Shown: positions 17,592 through 30,150, numbered from the stretch's first letter. The stretch: 64,000 bases of DNA from Methylocaldum szegediense (GCF_949769195.1 NZ_OX458333.1:2480001-2544000), one strand, 5' to 3'. The notes: generated by a model not told the origin, from the sequence alone. Program-made: numbers and translations.

Positions 17592-17630
17592 AGTCCTTCG
17601 ACAGGTCTATCCTGAACCAAGTCGAAGGGC
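17592..17630. repeat. Inverted pair of dispersed GTCGAAGG repeats
   Basis: CCTTCGACAGGTCTATCCTG followed by AACCAAGTCGAAGG, two half-units facing each other. It lies in the roughly 320-bp interval between the autotransporter and response regulator genes, where no coding frame is convincing. Confidence 0.7.
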
Positions 17631-17713
17631 ATGAACGGAATCCTTGTTCAGAGCTTCCTAATGCCGCGTGCACAGACCGCGACTACCCCGGTTTTCGAAA
17701 ACCGTGCCGGGAC

Positions 17714-18427
17714 CTAAGCCTCATCCTGAGCAATCCTGTCTGTTTCGCACGACGCGTCCAACTTGTAACCGTAACCGCGAACGGTCTTGAGGAGCTTGTG
17801 TTCGTAGCCTTCGTCGATCTTGCGCCGCAGCTGGCGGACATAAACGTCAACCACATTGGTCATGGGATCGGCGCTGTAACCCCAGACCTGCTCCAGGATT
17901 CGGGTCCGGCTCAAGACCTTGCCGGGAGACCGCATGAAGCTCTCCAGCAGCGCGAACTCTTTGGGCGTAAGCTCGATCACCCGGCTGCCACGCCGGACTT
18001 CGTGCGTGTCCAAGTTCAGCACCAGATCGGCGACACGGAGTTCCCTGGATTCCATCTTGAGTCCTCCGCCGCGCCGGCGCATCAGCGCTTCAATGCGTGC
18101 GAGCAGTTCCTCGAACGAAAAGGGCTTTGTCATATAGTCGTCGGCCCCGGCGCGAAGACCGGTCACCTTGTCCTGCACCGTGTCCATGGCCGTCAGCATG
18201 AGTATGGGGGTGTCGATCTCGTCGGCGCGCAGCCGCTCGCACACCTCTAGACCGGTCAAATCAGGTAGTTTTCGATCCAGGATAATCAGTCGGTAATCCC
18301 CCACCGTAGCGAGCGCGGTCGCTTCCCGTCCGGTCCGGGCGACATCCACCTTATACCCCTCCGCCTTCAGTCCGCGCCTGACGAATTCGACAATACGCTC
18401 GTCGTCTTCTACCAACAGAATGTCCAA
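17714..18427 (-). CDS. OmpR/PhoB-family response regulator
   Basis: A two-domain response regulator of 237 residues. The receiver has acidic residues in VEDDE, the phosphoacceptor Asp51 in IILDRKLPD, Thr in MLTAMD and Lys in YMTKPFSFEE. The winged-helix DNA-binding domain has LTPKEFALLESFMRSPGKVL and VRGYGYKL. The start is a TTG at 18427, supported by GAGGTAAC just upstream; there is no ATG nearby. The histidine kinase gene ends 36 bp upstream on the same strand, so the two form one operon and presumably one phosphorelay. Targets are unknown. Confidence 0.93.
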   Translation of the reverse strand: MDILLVEDDERIVEFVRRGLKAEGYKVDVARTGREATALATVGDYRLIILDRKLPDLTGLEVCERLRADEIDTPILMLTAMDTVQDKVTGLRAGADDYMTKPFSFEELLARIEALMRRRGGGLKMESRELRVADLVLNLDTHEVRRGSRVIELTPKEFALLESFMRSPGKVLSRTRILEQVWGYSADPMTNVVDVYVRQLRRKIDEGYEHKLLKTVRGYGYKLDASCETDRIAQDEA

Positions 18428-18463
18428 GCTTTTGTTACCTCGCCTAAAAAAGGGCCTTCGACG

Positions 18464-20116
18464 TCAGGCAGCCGATTCTCGAGCGTAATCCTGGCAAACG
18501 TCTACGTCGGCGCCCACGTCCGTATCGCTCTCGTTCAGTGTGAGTTGTGGCAATGTTACTGCAAAGGTCGTTCCATGCCCTTCACTGCTATGTGCCGAAA
18601 TCCGTCCGCCATGCGCAGTCACGATAGCTTTTGCTACCGGAAGACCGAGGCCGGTGCCGTCGTCGCTGGAACGGCGGGCATTCGTACTGCGGTAATAGCG
18701 ATCGAAGATCAACTCCAGATCGTGCGCGGGAATGCCGATACCGCGATCGTTGACGCGCAAGACCGCTTCCGCGCCGTCGGCTTCCAGATCGATCCTGATC
18801 CGGCTGCCCGCATCCGAATATCGGACGGCATTGTCCCCCAGGATGAAAACGACTTGACGGAGCCGCTGTTTGTCGCCCCGGACCCATACCGGCGTATCTG
18901 CGACATTCAGCGTCACTTCGATCGATTTGTCCTGCGCCAGCACGCGGATGTCCTCGGCCGCGTTGACCACCAGTTCGACGAAATCGAGCATTTCCCACTC
19001 GAACTGCAGGTGAGCGGTTTCGGCCCGTGCCAGGAACAGCAGATCGTTGACCAGCTTGCCCAATTGCAGCGACAGATCGAGGATGCGCTGCAAGGATTCC
19101 TTGTACTCCTCGGCCTCCTTGTTCCGCCCTCGCAGCGTCACTTCCGCCTCGCCGCGGATCACGGTGATCGGCGTGCGCAGTTCGTGGCTGATGTCGGCGA
19201 AAAACTGCCTGCGCGCATGATCCAGCCGTTGCAGCTCGCCGTTGAGGCGGTTTAGCTCCAAGGTCCGTTCGGCGACCTTATGCTCCAACGCGGCATGCGC
19301 CTCGCCGAGTTTGCGCCGCTGGATTTCCAGCTCCTGCGCCATTTGATTGAAGTGCTTGGCGAGATACCCGAATTCGTCCCGGCTGTCGATGGCGATACGG
19401 TAGAGTAGATTGCCCGCCGCGATTTCGTCAGTACCCCGCATCAGGGCCTCGATCGGACGACGGATGCTTCTGAACAGCATGGCGCCCGCGGCCAGGCTGA
19501 AAACCACCGAAATCAGCGCCGTGCTCACGGATATCCACCTGGAAAGGCCGACCAGTCCCATTAGCCGCTCTCTTGCCACCAAAGCGCGTTCACGCTCGCG
19601 GCTGATCGCGCTATCGATGAGCGGATCGAAGGTGCGGTCGATGTCTTCCTCCAGAACTTCCGATAGCAGCAACAAGGCCGCTTCACGACGGCCTTCGTGG
19701 CGCAAACGGTCGACCTCGTCGAACCGATGCATCCCGGCCTCGAGCGATGCACTCAAACGGGCAATGCTGTCCAATTCGCTCTGACGGTTCTGCCAGGCTT
19801 CGATATCGTTGGCGGAATCCAAACCCGTCGCGGCCGCTTTCCGCAAGCGTTCGATCGCATCGTGCAGGCGCTGGCGCGACATTTCCACGTCCGCCACCGT
19901 GCCTTGCTGGTCGACCAGGAGCAGATCCATACGTTGCTTGAAGTAACGATAGGCTTCCCGGTAGAGCTGCTGATAACGATCGAACGCCTCATAAGCCGCC
20001 TGGCTACGGGACGAATACAGGGCGATTTTGTGAGACCCCCAATACAGCGTCAAGCCGAGCACGAAGACAAAACACAGAGAGATGGCGACAACCAGTGCCA
20101 ATCTTACACGCAACAT
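18464..20116 (-). CDS. Membrane sensor histidine kinase
   Basis: A 550-residue kinase. It has a membrane helix near residues 5-28, a periplasmic helical region to about 185 (a four-helix-bundle-type sensor), and a second helix near 195-215. A HAMP domain (RSIRRPIEALMRGTDEIAAG) follows, then HisKA with His311 in DISHELRTPITV. The ATPase domain has DNAVRYSD, DRGIGI and GTGLGLPVAKAI. It should phosphorylate the response regulator encoded directly downstream. The periplasmic part resembles no sensor I can name, so the stimulus is unknown. All catalytic motifs are present. Confidence 0.92.
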   Translation of the reverse strand: MLRVRLALVVAISLCFVFVLGLTLYWGSHKIALYSSRSQAAYEAFDRYQQLYREAYRYFKQRMDLLLVDQQGTVADVEMSRQRLHDAIERLRKAAATGLDSANDIEAWQNRQSELDSIARLSASLEAGMHRFDEVDRLRHEGRREAALLLLSEVLEEDIDRTFDPLIDSAISRERERALVARERLMGLVGLSRWISVSTALISVVFSLAAGAMLFRSIRRPIEALMRGTDEIAAGNLLYRIAIDSRDEFGYLAKHFNQMAQELEIQRRKLGEAHAALEHKVAERTLELNRLNGELQRLDHARRQFFADISHELRTPITVIRGEAEVTLRGRNKEAEEYKESLQRILDLSLQLGKLVNDLLFLARAETAHLQFEWEMLDFVELVVNAAEDIRVLAQDKSIEVTLNVADTPVWVRGDKQRLRQVVFILGDNAVRYSDAGSRIRIDLEADGAEAVLRVNDRGIGIPAHDLELIFDRYYRSTNARRSSDDGTGLGLPVAKAIVTAHGGRISAHSSEGHGTTFAVTLPQLTLNESDTDVGADVDVCQDYARESAA

Positions 20117-20816
20117 GAACTATCCCATCTTAAGGACGAAGCAGGGGTGGCCTTACGTGACGCCATGACCGAACCCGAACGCCGTTTCGCTTGTTTTCGT
20201 CAAACGATCAGGGGCAAAAGTCATCCTGTTCGTCAGGCATGGTAATACGAAAAACTCCGGATACCGAATCAGGGCACATTTGCCGGAAAAGGATTGGCGA
20301 TCGCCCCGCAGTGCGGTCAGGCACAATTGTTCTGACCGAAGGCACAAGTCATGCAGGGAAAACCCAAGCCAGTCCTGGTTGGCGTTGGGGCACGAGAAGG
20401 ATAATCGCAGGGTTCGTGGGACGTTAAGAAATCTCTGACCAAGTGCATGCCTTTCGACAAGTCTGTCCTGAGTCTGTCGAAGGACTTATTGAGCTTCCTT
20501 AATGTGAGCGCTTGGCAGGCGGCAACCGCGAGAAAACCGAAGCGTTTGACTTAAAGCGGCTTTTGCCACCGGCCGTCTTTCGCAAAGCATCGCCGTCAAG
20601 ACATTCAGCTCGAGCCGCTTCTTATCCGATTACGGCGCGGAAGCGCTTTCTCTCACCCCTGGCTCAAAGCCCGCGGCGCGAAACCCACTTCAAACTCACT
20701 GGTTGCTAAAAGCAGCTTCCTTTTCGAGCGTACATCAGCGATGAAAACGCTCTAAGAACCAAGCAGTGCCCGAGGATAGGCTGGAGGGCTACCGTCGTGA
20801 ACCGCTTCGCAGCGCC
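20117..20816. other. Intergenic region upstream of the two-component operon
   Basis: About 700 bp without a convincing gene. It contains an inverted pair of the dispersed repeat at 20451-20485 (CTTTCGACAAGTCTGTCCTG, then GTCGAAGGAC). The promoter of the kinase/regulator operon is presumably at its left side. I see no RNA gene. Confidence 0.5.
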
Positions 20817-21971
20817 TCAAGCCCGCACTGGCAACCACACCGTGAACTCGCTTCCCTTTCCCGGCCCTTCGCTGTAGGCTTCGATTCGCCCTTGGTGCAG
20901 CTCGACCAGCTTTTTGACAATGGCCAAGCCGAGCCCTAATCCGCCCTGGGCACGATCGAGGGTTTTCTCGGATTGCGTGAAGATATCGAAAATACGGGAC
21001 AACAGCGCTTCCGGGATGCCCTCCCCGTTATCCTTTACCCGAATCACGGCTTCCTCGCGCTCCCGCGTTACCGTTAGCCATATAGTCCCGCCCGGGTGCG
21101 TGTATTTAGCGGCGTTGTTGAGCAGGTTGGAAATCATCTGCGCCAGACGCTCGGCGTCGCCCATGAGCGTAATGGACGCGGTCGGAACCGAAACGATCAA
21201 TTCGTGCTGGCGGGACTGGACCAAGGGCCGGCAGCTCTCCAGTGCCTGATCGACGACTGTCGCGAGTTCGATCGGCTCCTTGCGGATCGTAATCTTGCCT
21301 TGTTCGATCCGCGAGATATCGAGCAGGTCCTCGACCAGGCGCGCCAGATGGGTGGTCTGACGATCGATGACCTGCTGGACCGTCTGAAGCTTCGGGTCGG
21401 AAACATTCATTTTTTTCATGATTTGCGCGGCGTTCCTGATCGGTGCCAGAGGATTCCGAAGTTCGTGGCCAAGCATGGCGAGGAATTCGTTCTTGCGCCG
21501 ATCGGCCGCCTTCAGAGCGTTCTCGATCCGCTGCCGCTCCGCGAGAGCTGCCTCCAGCTCGCGCACCCGCTCCGCCAGTTCCCGCTTTTGGCGGTAGAGT
21601 TGCATGAAGACGGCGACCTTGCTGGACAGGATGTGTGGGTTCAAAGGCTTGAACAGGAAATCCACGGCCCCCGACTCGTAGCCTCTGAATACGCGGGCGT
21701 GGTCGTGAATTCCGGCGGTGACGAAAATGATGGGAATCTCCCGGGTGCGCTCGGTCCCGCGCATCAGCTCGGCCAGTTCGAATCCGTCCATTCCCGGCAT
21801 TTGCACGTCGACGAGCGCCAGCGCCACCTCGTGTACCAGTAGACGGTCCAATGCCTCTTCGCCGGAACGCGCGCATAACAGATCGGCCTCATGTCCGTTC
21901 AGAAGGCCCGCCAGCGCCACGAGATTCTCCTCGCGATCGTCCACCAGCAAAATCTTTGGTTTAGGATTCAT
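20817..21971 (-). CDS. Response-regulator/histidine kinase fusion (REC-HisKA-HATPase)
   Basis: A soluble protein of 384 residues from the ATG at 21971. The receiver comes first (ILLVDDREENLVALAG, phospho-Asp in ALVDVQMPGMDG, Lys in FLFKPLNPH). A short coiled coil with ELEAALAERQRIENAL follows. HisKA has FLAMLGHELRNPLAPI, and the ATPase domain has LLNNAAKYTHPGG, DNGEGIP and GGLGLGLAIVKKL. The receiver in front of a kinase suggests that phosphorylation by another kinase gates it. The neighbouring three-receiver kinase is a plausible partner. It is the last gene of a run with cheB, cheR and that kinase. Confidence 0.9.
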   Translation of the reverse strand: MNPKPKILLVDDREENLVALAGLLNGHEADLLCARSGEEALDRLLVHEVALALVDVQMPGMDGFELAELMRGTERTREIPIIFVTAGIHDHARVFRGYESGAVDFLFKPLNPHILSSKVAVFMQLYRQKRELAERVRELEAALAERQRIENALKAADRRKNEFLAMLGHELRNPLAPIRNAAQIMKKMNVSDPKLQTVQQVIDRQTTHLARLVEDLLDISRIEQGKITIRKEPIELATVVDQALESCRPLVQSRQHELIVSVPTASITLMGDAERLAQMISNLLNNAAKYTHPGGTIWLTVTREREEAVIRVKDNGEGIPEALLSRIFDIFTQSEKTLDRAQGGLGLGLAIVKKLVELHQGRIEAYSEGPGKGSEFTVWLPVRA

Positions 21972-21979
21972 GGTTCTTC

Positions 21980-22576
21980 TCACGCTCGGTCGCTGCCCGC
22001 AAGCCGGAGCAGGTGCTCGCGAATCTCCTTCGCCGACAACACGCAGGCGTGCTCGCACAGGGCGATGGCCGCGTTTGGCATCGCAGACATCGCGGCATCC
22101 TCCGGCGCTTGGACAATGGCGGTCCCGCCGGCATCCTCGATGGCTTTGAGACCGCGCGCGCCGTCGGCGCTCGCGCCGGACAGCAGAACCCCTACCAGCC
22201 GCGCGCCGAAAACGTCGGCTGCGGATTCGAAGAGAACGTCGATAGAGGGTAAGCTGAAATTCACCGGCTCGTCCACCGAAAGGGCGAATGTCCGCCCTTG
22301 GTCGATGAGCAGGTGGTAGTCCGCCGGAGCGACGTAAATCATCGAAGATGAGACCGGTTCCTTATCCTGAGGTTCCCGTACCGGCCGGCCGGCCTTGGCT
22401 GAGAGAACCTCGGCCAGCACGCTGGGCTTGCGTCGCGGCAAGTGCAGAACGATGACCATGGGTACGGTAAACTCGTCGGGCAGGTCGGCAAGCAGCGTGG
22501 AGAGCGCATTGAGGGCACCGGCGGAACCGCCCACCACGATCGCCTCTGGTCGGACCGGGGTCGGACATGGTTCCAT
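21980..22576 (-). CDS. Stand-alone CheB-type methylesterase
   Basis: A 198-residue CheB catalytic domain with the Ser in VVGGSAGALNAL, the His in VLHLPRR and the Asp in SGASADGARGLKAI. There is no N-terminal receiver, so unlike classical CheB it is not directly controlled by phosphorylation. The ATG at 22576 is preceded by AAAAGGTGTGAGG. It removes methyl groups (or deamidates) glutamates on receptor-type signalling proteins. No chemoreceptor or CheA/CheW is encoded here. Pairing with CheR and hybrid kinases is seen in non-chemotactic stress-signalling clusters. Confidence 0.9.
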   Translation of the reverse strand: MEPCPTPVRPEAIVVGGSAGALNALSTLLADLPDEFTVPMVIVLHLPRRKPSVLAEVLSAKAGRPVREPQDKEPVSSSMIYVAPADYHLLIDQGRTFALSVDEPVNFSLPSIDVLFESAADVFGARLVGVLLSGASADGARGLKAIEDAGGTAIVQAPEDAAMSAMPNAAIALCEHACVLSAKEIREHLLRLAGSDRA

Positions 22577-22584
22577 ATCGAGCC

Positions 22585-23403
22585 TCACACCTTTTGATAA
22601 ATCCTTTCCTCGCGCGCGAATTCGCTGAACTCCCTGGCGTGATCCGAGAATCGGAGCGTCTCCTTGGCCCCCAGGGCCAAGAATCCCTTCCGGCAAAGGG
22701 AATCCCGAAACAGCCCGATCGCCCGGTTCTGCAGCGCGCGATCGAAATAGATGAGAACGTTGCGGCAGGTGACGAGTTGGACCTCGGCGAAAACATGGTC
22801 GGTCGCGAGGCTGTGGTCGGAAAACACGGTGTTCCCGCGCAGGGCTTTGTCGAACACGGCCGAGCCGTAGGCCGCAGTGTAATAATCGGAGAGTGACGCA
22901 CGTCCGCCCGCCGCCTGGTAGGCTTTGCTGAACCCGACGACCCGATCCAGGTCGTAGATGCCCGCCTTGGCCTTTCGCAGAGCTTCGGGATTGATATCCG
23001 TCGCGTAAATCAGGGTGCGATCGAGCAGCCCTTCCTCTTGCAAAAGAATGGCGAGGGAATAAACCTCCTCTCCGGTGCTGCAACCCGCGACCCAAATCTT
23101 GAGAGACGGATACGTTTGGAGAAACGGGGCCACTTTTTCGCGCAGAGCCCGATAGAAAGCGGGGTCGCGGAACATCTCGCTCACCATAATGGTGAGAAAC
23201 GACAGGAGTTCAGGGAAAACGCCGGGCTCATGCAGGATTCGCTCCTGCAGCCCCGACAGCGTCCGGCAGCCGAACCGGCGCATGGCCTGGGAAAGCCGGC
23301 GCTTCAGCGATGCCGGCGCGTAATGACGGAAGTCGTAGTGGAACTTGAGATAGATGGCCTCGAGGAGCAGCTTGAGCTCCGTATCGAAAGTGTCTTCGTG
23401 CAC
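22585..23403 (-). CDS. CheR-type protein-glutamate methyltransferase
   Basis: About 272 residues starting at a GTG (23403) with GAGGAC just before it. The N-terminal helical domain (YDFRHYAPASLKRRLSQAM) is followed by FLTIMVSEMFRDPAFYRAL. The SAM-binding site is WVAGCSTGEEVYSLAI, then ATDINPEALRKAKAGIY and VTCRNVLIYFD. All are conserved CheR motifs. It would methylate glutamates on a signalling protein. The gene sits 8 bp from both neighbours, cheB and the three-receiver kinase, so expression is coupled. Which protein is methylated is unknown, because no receptor gene is close. Confidence 0.92.
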   Translation of the reverse strand: MHEDTFDTELKLLLEAIYLKFHYDFRHYAPASLKRRLSQAMRRFGCRTLSGLQERILHEPGVFPELLSFLTIMVSEMFRDPAFYRALREKVAPFLQTYPSLKIWVAGCSTGEEVYSLAILLQEEGLLDRTLIYATDINPEALRKAKAGIYDLDRVVGFSKAYQAAGGRASLSDYYTAAYGSAVFDKALRGNTVFSDHSLATDHVFAEVQLVTCRNVLIYFDRALQNRAIGLFRDSLCRKGFLALGAKETLRFSDHAREFSEFAREERIYQKV

Positions 23404-23411
23404 GGCGTCCT

Positions 23412-26522
<3,111 letters not shown>

Positions 26523-26865
26523 CCCGCTGCCCTCAACCCGAATTCCGCCCACCGTCGGAAGCGTCCGACAACGCGAAGTCGCGGAAACTTCCGCCCTAAG
26601 GCTTTCGACACACGGCACGCCGCGTCCCGTCGACGGCGAACGATGGAAGCTTGGAGCGACACGATGTTTTTCCGGAGAAAAATGAAAGATTCAACCGGCG
26701 CGGCGCCTTTCTTGCCAAAAGGGTGCGCTCCAGCTAAGACGCCGTCACGCGAAGAAAAGTCCGTCGCGGGCTAAAAAGCTGAAATGCATAGCCGGTACAA
26801 GCGCGGTGGAAGACGAAAGGCACGATTCCTTGCATCGTCCCGCATTTCGCCCCGCTCTCTACAAA
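26523..26865. other. Intergenic region between kinase and msrQ genes
   Basis: About 340 bp. I see no supported gene. It probably holds the promoter of the minus-strand signalling operon and the 3' end of the msrPQ transcript. Confidence 0.4.
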
Positions 26866-27582
26866 TCACGGCAAAGTCTCCGAATGAGCGTTTCCTTCCG
26901 AGACTTGGCGGTACGGCGGACGCCGTTTCGAATCGAATCTTTCGGCATCCACCGCTTTCCGGTTCGAGGTTCCGCCCCCCGGCATCCGGACCGCCCAAAG
27001 CAGCCGAAATCCCAGCAATACGATGAGGATCGCGGCAAAGACGCCGGGTCTGGAGATATCTTTCTTGACCAGCCACCAGAAATGTAGGACCCCTGCCACG
27101 GCGATCGGATAGACCAGGCGGTGCAGCGCCCGCCATCGTTTACCGCCGAGACGGCGGATCATCCCATCAGTCGAGGTGAGTGCGAGGGGAAACAACAGCA
27201 AGTAAGCGGCAAATCCCACTGTGATATAGGGGCGCTTGGCAATGTCCTTGATGATGGCGGGCCAGTCGAAGAACTGGTCCAGGACCAGATAGCTGAGAAA
27301 ATGAAGGCATCCGTAGAAGAAGGCGAAAAGCCCGAGCATCCGCCTGAACCGTCCCGGCCAAGGCCAGCCGGAAAGCCGCCGGAGCGGCGTCACGGCCAGG
27401 GTCACAAGCAGCAGCGTCAGTGTCCAATAACCCGTGGTCCGGGTGATTTTCTCGATCGGATTCGCCCCCAGTTCACCCAGCACGCCAAGGCCGATCAGCT
27501 TTAACAGGGGGATCAATGCCAGCAAAAAGATCCCTCGTTTTAGGACGGCCATCGTCTTGGGATGGGGATTTCGAATATTCAT
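26866..27582 (-). CDS. msrQ: MsrQ, heme-binding membrane subunit of MsrPQ
   Basis: A membrane protein of about 238 residues with six hydrophobic segments. It carries the histidines expected for heme b ligation (FYGCLHFLSYLVLDQFF, RALHRLVYPIAVAGVLHFWW) and the RxxLG core of the ferric-reductase-like family. It passes electrons from the respiratory chain to MsrP for repair of methionine sulfoxide in the periplasm. The ATG at 27582 is a reasonable start, but no strong ribosome site is visible and other starts nearby are possible. It lies 100 bp downstream of msrP. The C-terminal tail of about 30 basic residues is longer than usual. Confidence 0.87.
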   Translation of the reverse strand: MNIRNPHPKTMAVLKRGIFLLALIPLLKLIGLGVLGELGANPIEKITRTTGYWTLTLLLVTLAVTPLRRLSGWPWPGRFRRMLGLFAFFYGCLHFLSYLVLDQFFDWPAIIKDIAKRPYITVGFAAYLLLFPLALTSTDGMIRRLGGKRWRALHRLVYPIAVAGVLHFWWLVKKDISRPGVFAAILIVLLGFRLLWAVRMPGGGTSNRKAVDAERFDSKRRPPYRQVSEGNAHSETLP

Positions 27583-27681
27583 TTCATGACGCATGACGTT
27601 TAAACGAAGCGGTCGGGAATCCCTTCCCGACGCCTTTGCCGGCAAAGGGTTGCCGACCTACTTGACCCGGCACGAGCCGCC

Positions 27682-28623
27682 CTAGAAATACTTGCGCAAA
27701 TCCATCCCCGCATAAAGCTGTGCCACCTGATCACCATAACCGTTGAAAGGCAACGTCGGGCGCTTGAAGAACTCACCGATGCGGCGTTCCTTGGCCTGGC
27801 TCCAACGGGGATGGTCAACCTCCGGATTCACGTTGGCGTAAAAGCCGTATTCCTTGGGACCCGCTTTCATCCAGGTGGAAACCGGCTGCTTCTCCACGAA
27901 ACGGATGCGCACGATAGACTTGGCACTCTTGAAGCCATACTTCCAAGGCACGACCACCCGGATTGGCGCACCGTTCTGGTTGGGCAGGACTTCGCCGTAA
28001 AGCCCTACCCCGAGGAGAGTCAAAGGGTGCACGGCCTCGTCCATGCGTAAGCCTTCGACGTACGGCCAGTCCAGCACCGCCGAGCGCTGGCCCGGCATCT
28101 GCTCGGGGTCCAACAAGGTCGTGAACTCCACAAACTTGGCATTGCCCGTCGGTTCCACGCGCTTGATCAGCTCCGCCAAAGGAAAGCCGACCCAGGGCAC
28201 CACCATGGACCAGCCCTCCACGCAGCGCAGGCGATAGATGCGCTCTTCCAGCGGCGCCAGTTTCAATAGTTCGTCGATATCGTAGATCTTGGGCTTGCGG
28301 ACTTCGCCTTCCACCGCCACCGTCCAGGGCCGGGTTTTCAGGCTCCCGGCCAGCTTGGCGGGCGTTTCCTTGTCGGTGCCGAACTCATAGAAATTGTTGT
28401 AGTGGGTGATGTCCTCGTAAGGCGTGACCTTGTCCGGCAACACATCATCGCTCTTCCGGACCATGGGTAGCTTCTCACCGGCTTCGAGCCCCCGCGGCAA
28501 GAGAGCCAGAGCCGAGGTCCCGGCCGCGAGTTGCAGGAACCGCCTCCGGCCGTAAAACAGCTCGCGCGGGGTGATTTCCGAGGGGCGGATATCGGAGGGC
28601 TTCTTAATTGTCAAGTTCCGCAA
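27682..28623 (-). CDS. msrP: MsrP methionine-sulfoxide reductase, 5' end separated by IS
   Basis: The molybdopterin subunit of MsrPQ. It has a Tat motif ([10 protein letters not shown]), the Mo-cysteine in [15 protein letters not shown], and [19 protein letters not shown] and [16 protein letters not shown], as in E. coli MsrP. Natively it began [23 protein letters not shown] at 29685-29674, followed by AAG-CCC. An IS now lies after ATTAAG. The remaining body is in frame with a TTG at 28623 inside the element, preceded by GAGGG, so a product lacking only M-L and gaining L-R-N-L-T might still be made. Whether the gene is expressed cannot be judged. The coding body is otherwise intact. Confidence 0.85.
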   Translation of the reverse strand: MRNLTIKKPSDIRPSEITPRELFYGRRRFLQLAAGTSALALLPRGLEAGEKLPMVRKSDDVLPDKVTPYEDITHYNNFYEFGTDKETPAKLAGSLKTRPWTVAVEGEVRKPKIYDIDELLKLAPLEERIYRLRCVEGWSMVVPWVGFPLAELIKRVEPTGNAKFVEFTTLLDPEQMPGQRSAVLDWPYVEGLRMDEAVHPLTLLGVGLYGEVLPNQNGAPIRVVVPWKYGFKSAKSIVRIRFVEKQPVSTWMKAGPKEYGFYANVNPEVDHPRWSQAKERRIGEFFKRPTLPFNGYGDQVAQLYAGMDLRKYF

Positions 28624-29569
28624 GATTGTGAACCCTCTTGCGAAAGAGATGGGGATGGGACGTTTGCCAGTTTTTGAGCGCCTGAATCGGGGTGAGATGG
28701 CCTAAGGCCCGTTGAGGAATGTGATGATTGTACAGGTCGACATAGCGGTGCAAGGTCGTTTCCAGATCGGCGGTTGAATCGAAGTGATGGGTTTGCAACA
28801 CCTCCTCGATGCGGCCATTGAAGCGTTCCACCAGACCGTTGGTCTGGGGCCGACGAGGCGGAATCAGGCGATGTTCGATGCCTTGTTCAGTACAGAGGCG
28901 GTCAAACTCATGCGTCCCGGAGGGCTGGCGAGTTCGGGTCAAGAAACGGTCGGTGAACTCCGAGCCGTTGTCGGTCAGACATTTCTGGATGCGGAAAGGC
29001 GCGGCTTGAATCACCGCTTTGAGGAAGGCCTTTGCGCTTAAGGCGGTGCGGTTGGGCTTGAGGGCGACATACACCCAGCGGGTGGCGCGGTCGATCGCGA
29101 CGAACAGGTATCGGCGAGGTTCGCCGTCAATAGCCGGCAAGTACTTGACATCCACGTGAAGGAAGCCGGGCTCGTAGACCTTGAAAGGCTTGAACGTGGT
29201 CTTCTCCGCAGGGGGGAGCAGGGCCTTGAGGGAGGCCACCCCGTGGCGGCGCAGGCAGCGGTCCAGTCCGGAACGGGACACGTCGGGATTGAGAAACTCT
29301 CGGGTTACGGCCAGGAGATCATCCAAGGGGAGGAGCAGGGATTGACGGAGATAGACCACGATGGCTTCCTGGGCGGGCGTGAGCGTGGTCCTGAGGGTGT
29401 GGGGCCGGTGTGAGGCATCTTCGACCGAGGAGCGGCGTTTCCACTTGCGGACGGTCGTCCGGCTGACGCCGTACTTTTGGGCCAAGGCGCGCTCGCTCAA
29501 CGTGGACGCTTGAATGGCCTGCCGAACCGCCGGGGTGGTACGGGCATTTTTATGAAGACGAATCTGCAT
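28604..29569 (-). CDS. IS481-family DDE transposase, copy 2
   Basis: Transposase of the second IS copy, about 321 residues from the ATG at 29569 (a GTG at 29584 is in frame). It has the same helix-turn-helix ([20 protein letters not shown]) and DDE residues ([23 protein letters not shown]) as copy 1. Differences from copy 1 cluster around [13 protein letters not shown]. The stop codon TAA again lies in the target duplication (28604-28606). The gene reads in the same direction as msrP and overlaps the TTG from which the msrP body could start, so transposase transcripts run into msrP. Confidence 0.93.
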   Translation of the reverse strand: MQIRLHKNARTTPAVRQAIQASTLSERALAQKYGVSRTTVRKWKRRSSVEDASHRPHTLRTTLTPAQEAIVVYLRQSLLLPLDDLLAVTREFLNPDVSRSGLDRCLRRHGVASLKALLPPAEKTTFKPFKVYEPGFLHVDVKYLPAIDGEPRRYLFVAIDRATRWVYVALKPNRTALSAKAFLKAVIQAAPFRIQKCLTDNGSEFTDRFLTRTRQPSGTHEFDRLCTEQGIEHRLIPPRRPQTNGLVERFNGRIEEVLQTHHFDSTADLETTLHRYVDLYNHHIPQRALGHLTPIQALKNWQTSHPHLFRKRVHNLAELDN

Positions 29570-29673
29570 GGAGAGGAACCTCACTTGGACGGACCGAATA
29601 TCTCCTGGAGAAGGCTCCGGGCTTCAAACAGAGCATAACTCTTTCTCGGTAAATAATCACACGAGACGCGACA
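28609..29673 (-). mobile_element. IS481-type insertion sequence, copy 2, in msrP
   Basis: Same length (1065 bp), ends and orientation as copy 1. It is flanked by CTTAAT at 28603-28608 and 29674-29679, the same hexamer as for copy 1. Joining the flanks restores ATG-CTG-ATT-AAG-AAG-CCC, the start of msrP, so the target duplication is real. The copies differ at scattered sites, so they are not a very recent duplication of each other. Confidence 0.95.
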
Positions 29674-29685
29674 CTTAATCAGCAT
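29581..29685 (-). other. Native msrP start now opening a 33-codon fusion frame
   Basis: The original msrP ATG (29685) keeps its AAGAGGTAA ribosome site. Translation would read M-L-I-K from the gene, then 29 residues of IS DNA, ending at a TGA (29583-29581). That TGA overlaps the in-frame GTG of the transposase as GTGA. The layout suggests the transposase may be translated by coupling to the msrP start. Confidence 0.6.
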
Positions 29686-30024
29686 GTCGCTTACCTCTTG
29701 AACGGACGGGCGTGAGAAAGCGTGGCCAGACGTTATTTTAAGTCTCGGACACGCTCGATGGGCGCGTACATTCGACTCGCGCGTAGCCGTTCTTGATCCT
29801 TCTTTCGCGCGATTCTCACATCGCCGGGATTTAGCCATTCGCCCCCCTTCCAGCACCGCGCCCCGGTACCGAGAGCAATAATCGGCATGGTGTGGCGCCA
29901 GAGAGCGAAGGCCGAAGGACGTTAGCACCGCTGCTTGCCGTTCGGAAGCGAGCGGGCTTTTACAGCGTTTTCATCTTCATTGAAAGGTAACCGAGGGAAA
30001 GGAAAGTGAGTGAAGGCAGGTTAG

Positions 30025-30058
30025 CCCTTCGACACGCTCAGGACAGGCTCGTCGAAGG
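30025..30058. repeat. Inverted pair of dispersed GTCGAAGG repeats
   Basis: CCCTTCGACACGCTCAGGAC followed by AGGCTCGTCGAAGGAC: two half-units facing each other, the same family as elsewhere in the window. Confidence 0.75.
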
Positions 30059-30120
30059 ACTCAGGATAGGCCCGCTAGGCCGTAATCCGCCCTACCTCGC
30101 TCATGTCACTCCACAAAGCC

Positions 30121-30150
30121 GTCATTCCGGCAGGGATCGCCGGAATCCAG
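30121..30150. repeat. Short palindromic repeat (ATTCCGGC-GCCGGAAT)
   Basis: ATTCCGGC (30124-30131) and GCCGGAAT (30139-30146) form a perfect 8-bp stem with a 7-base loop, inside GTCATTCCGGC and GCCGGAATCCAG. It matches a widespread type of intergenic palindrome. No gene overlaps. Confidence 0.6.
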
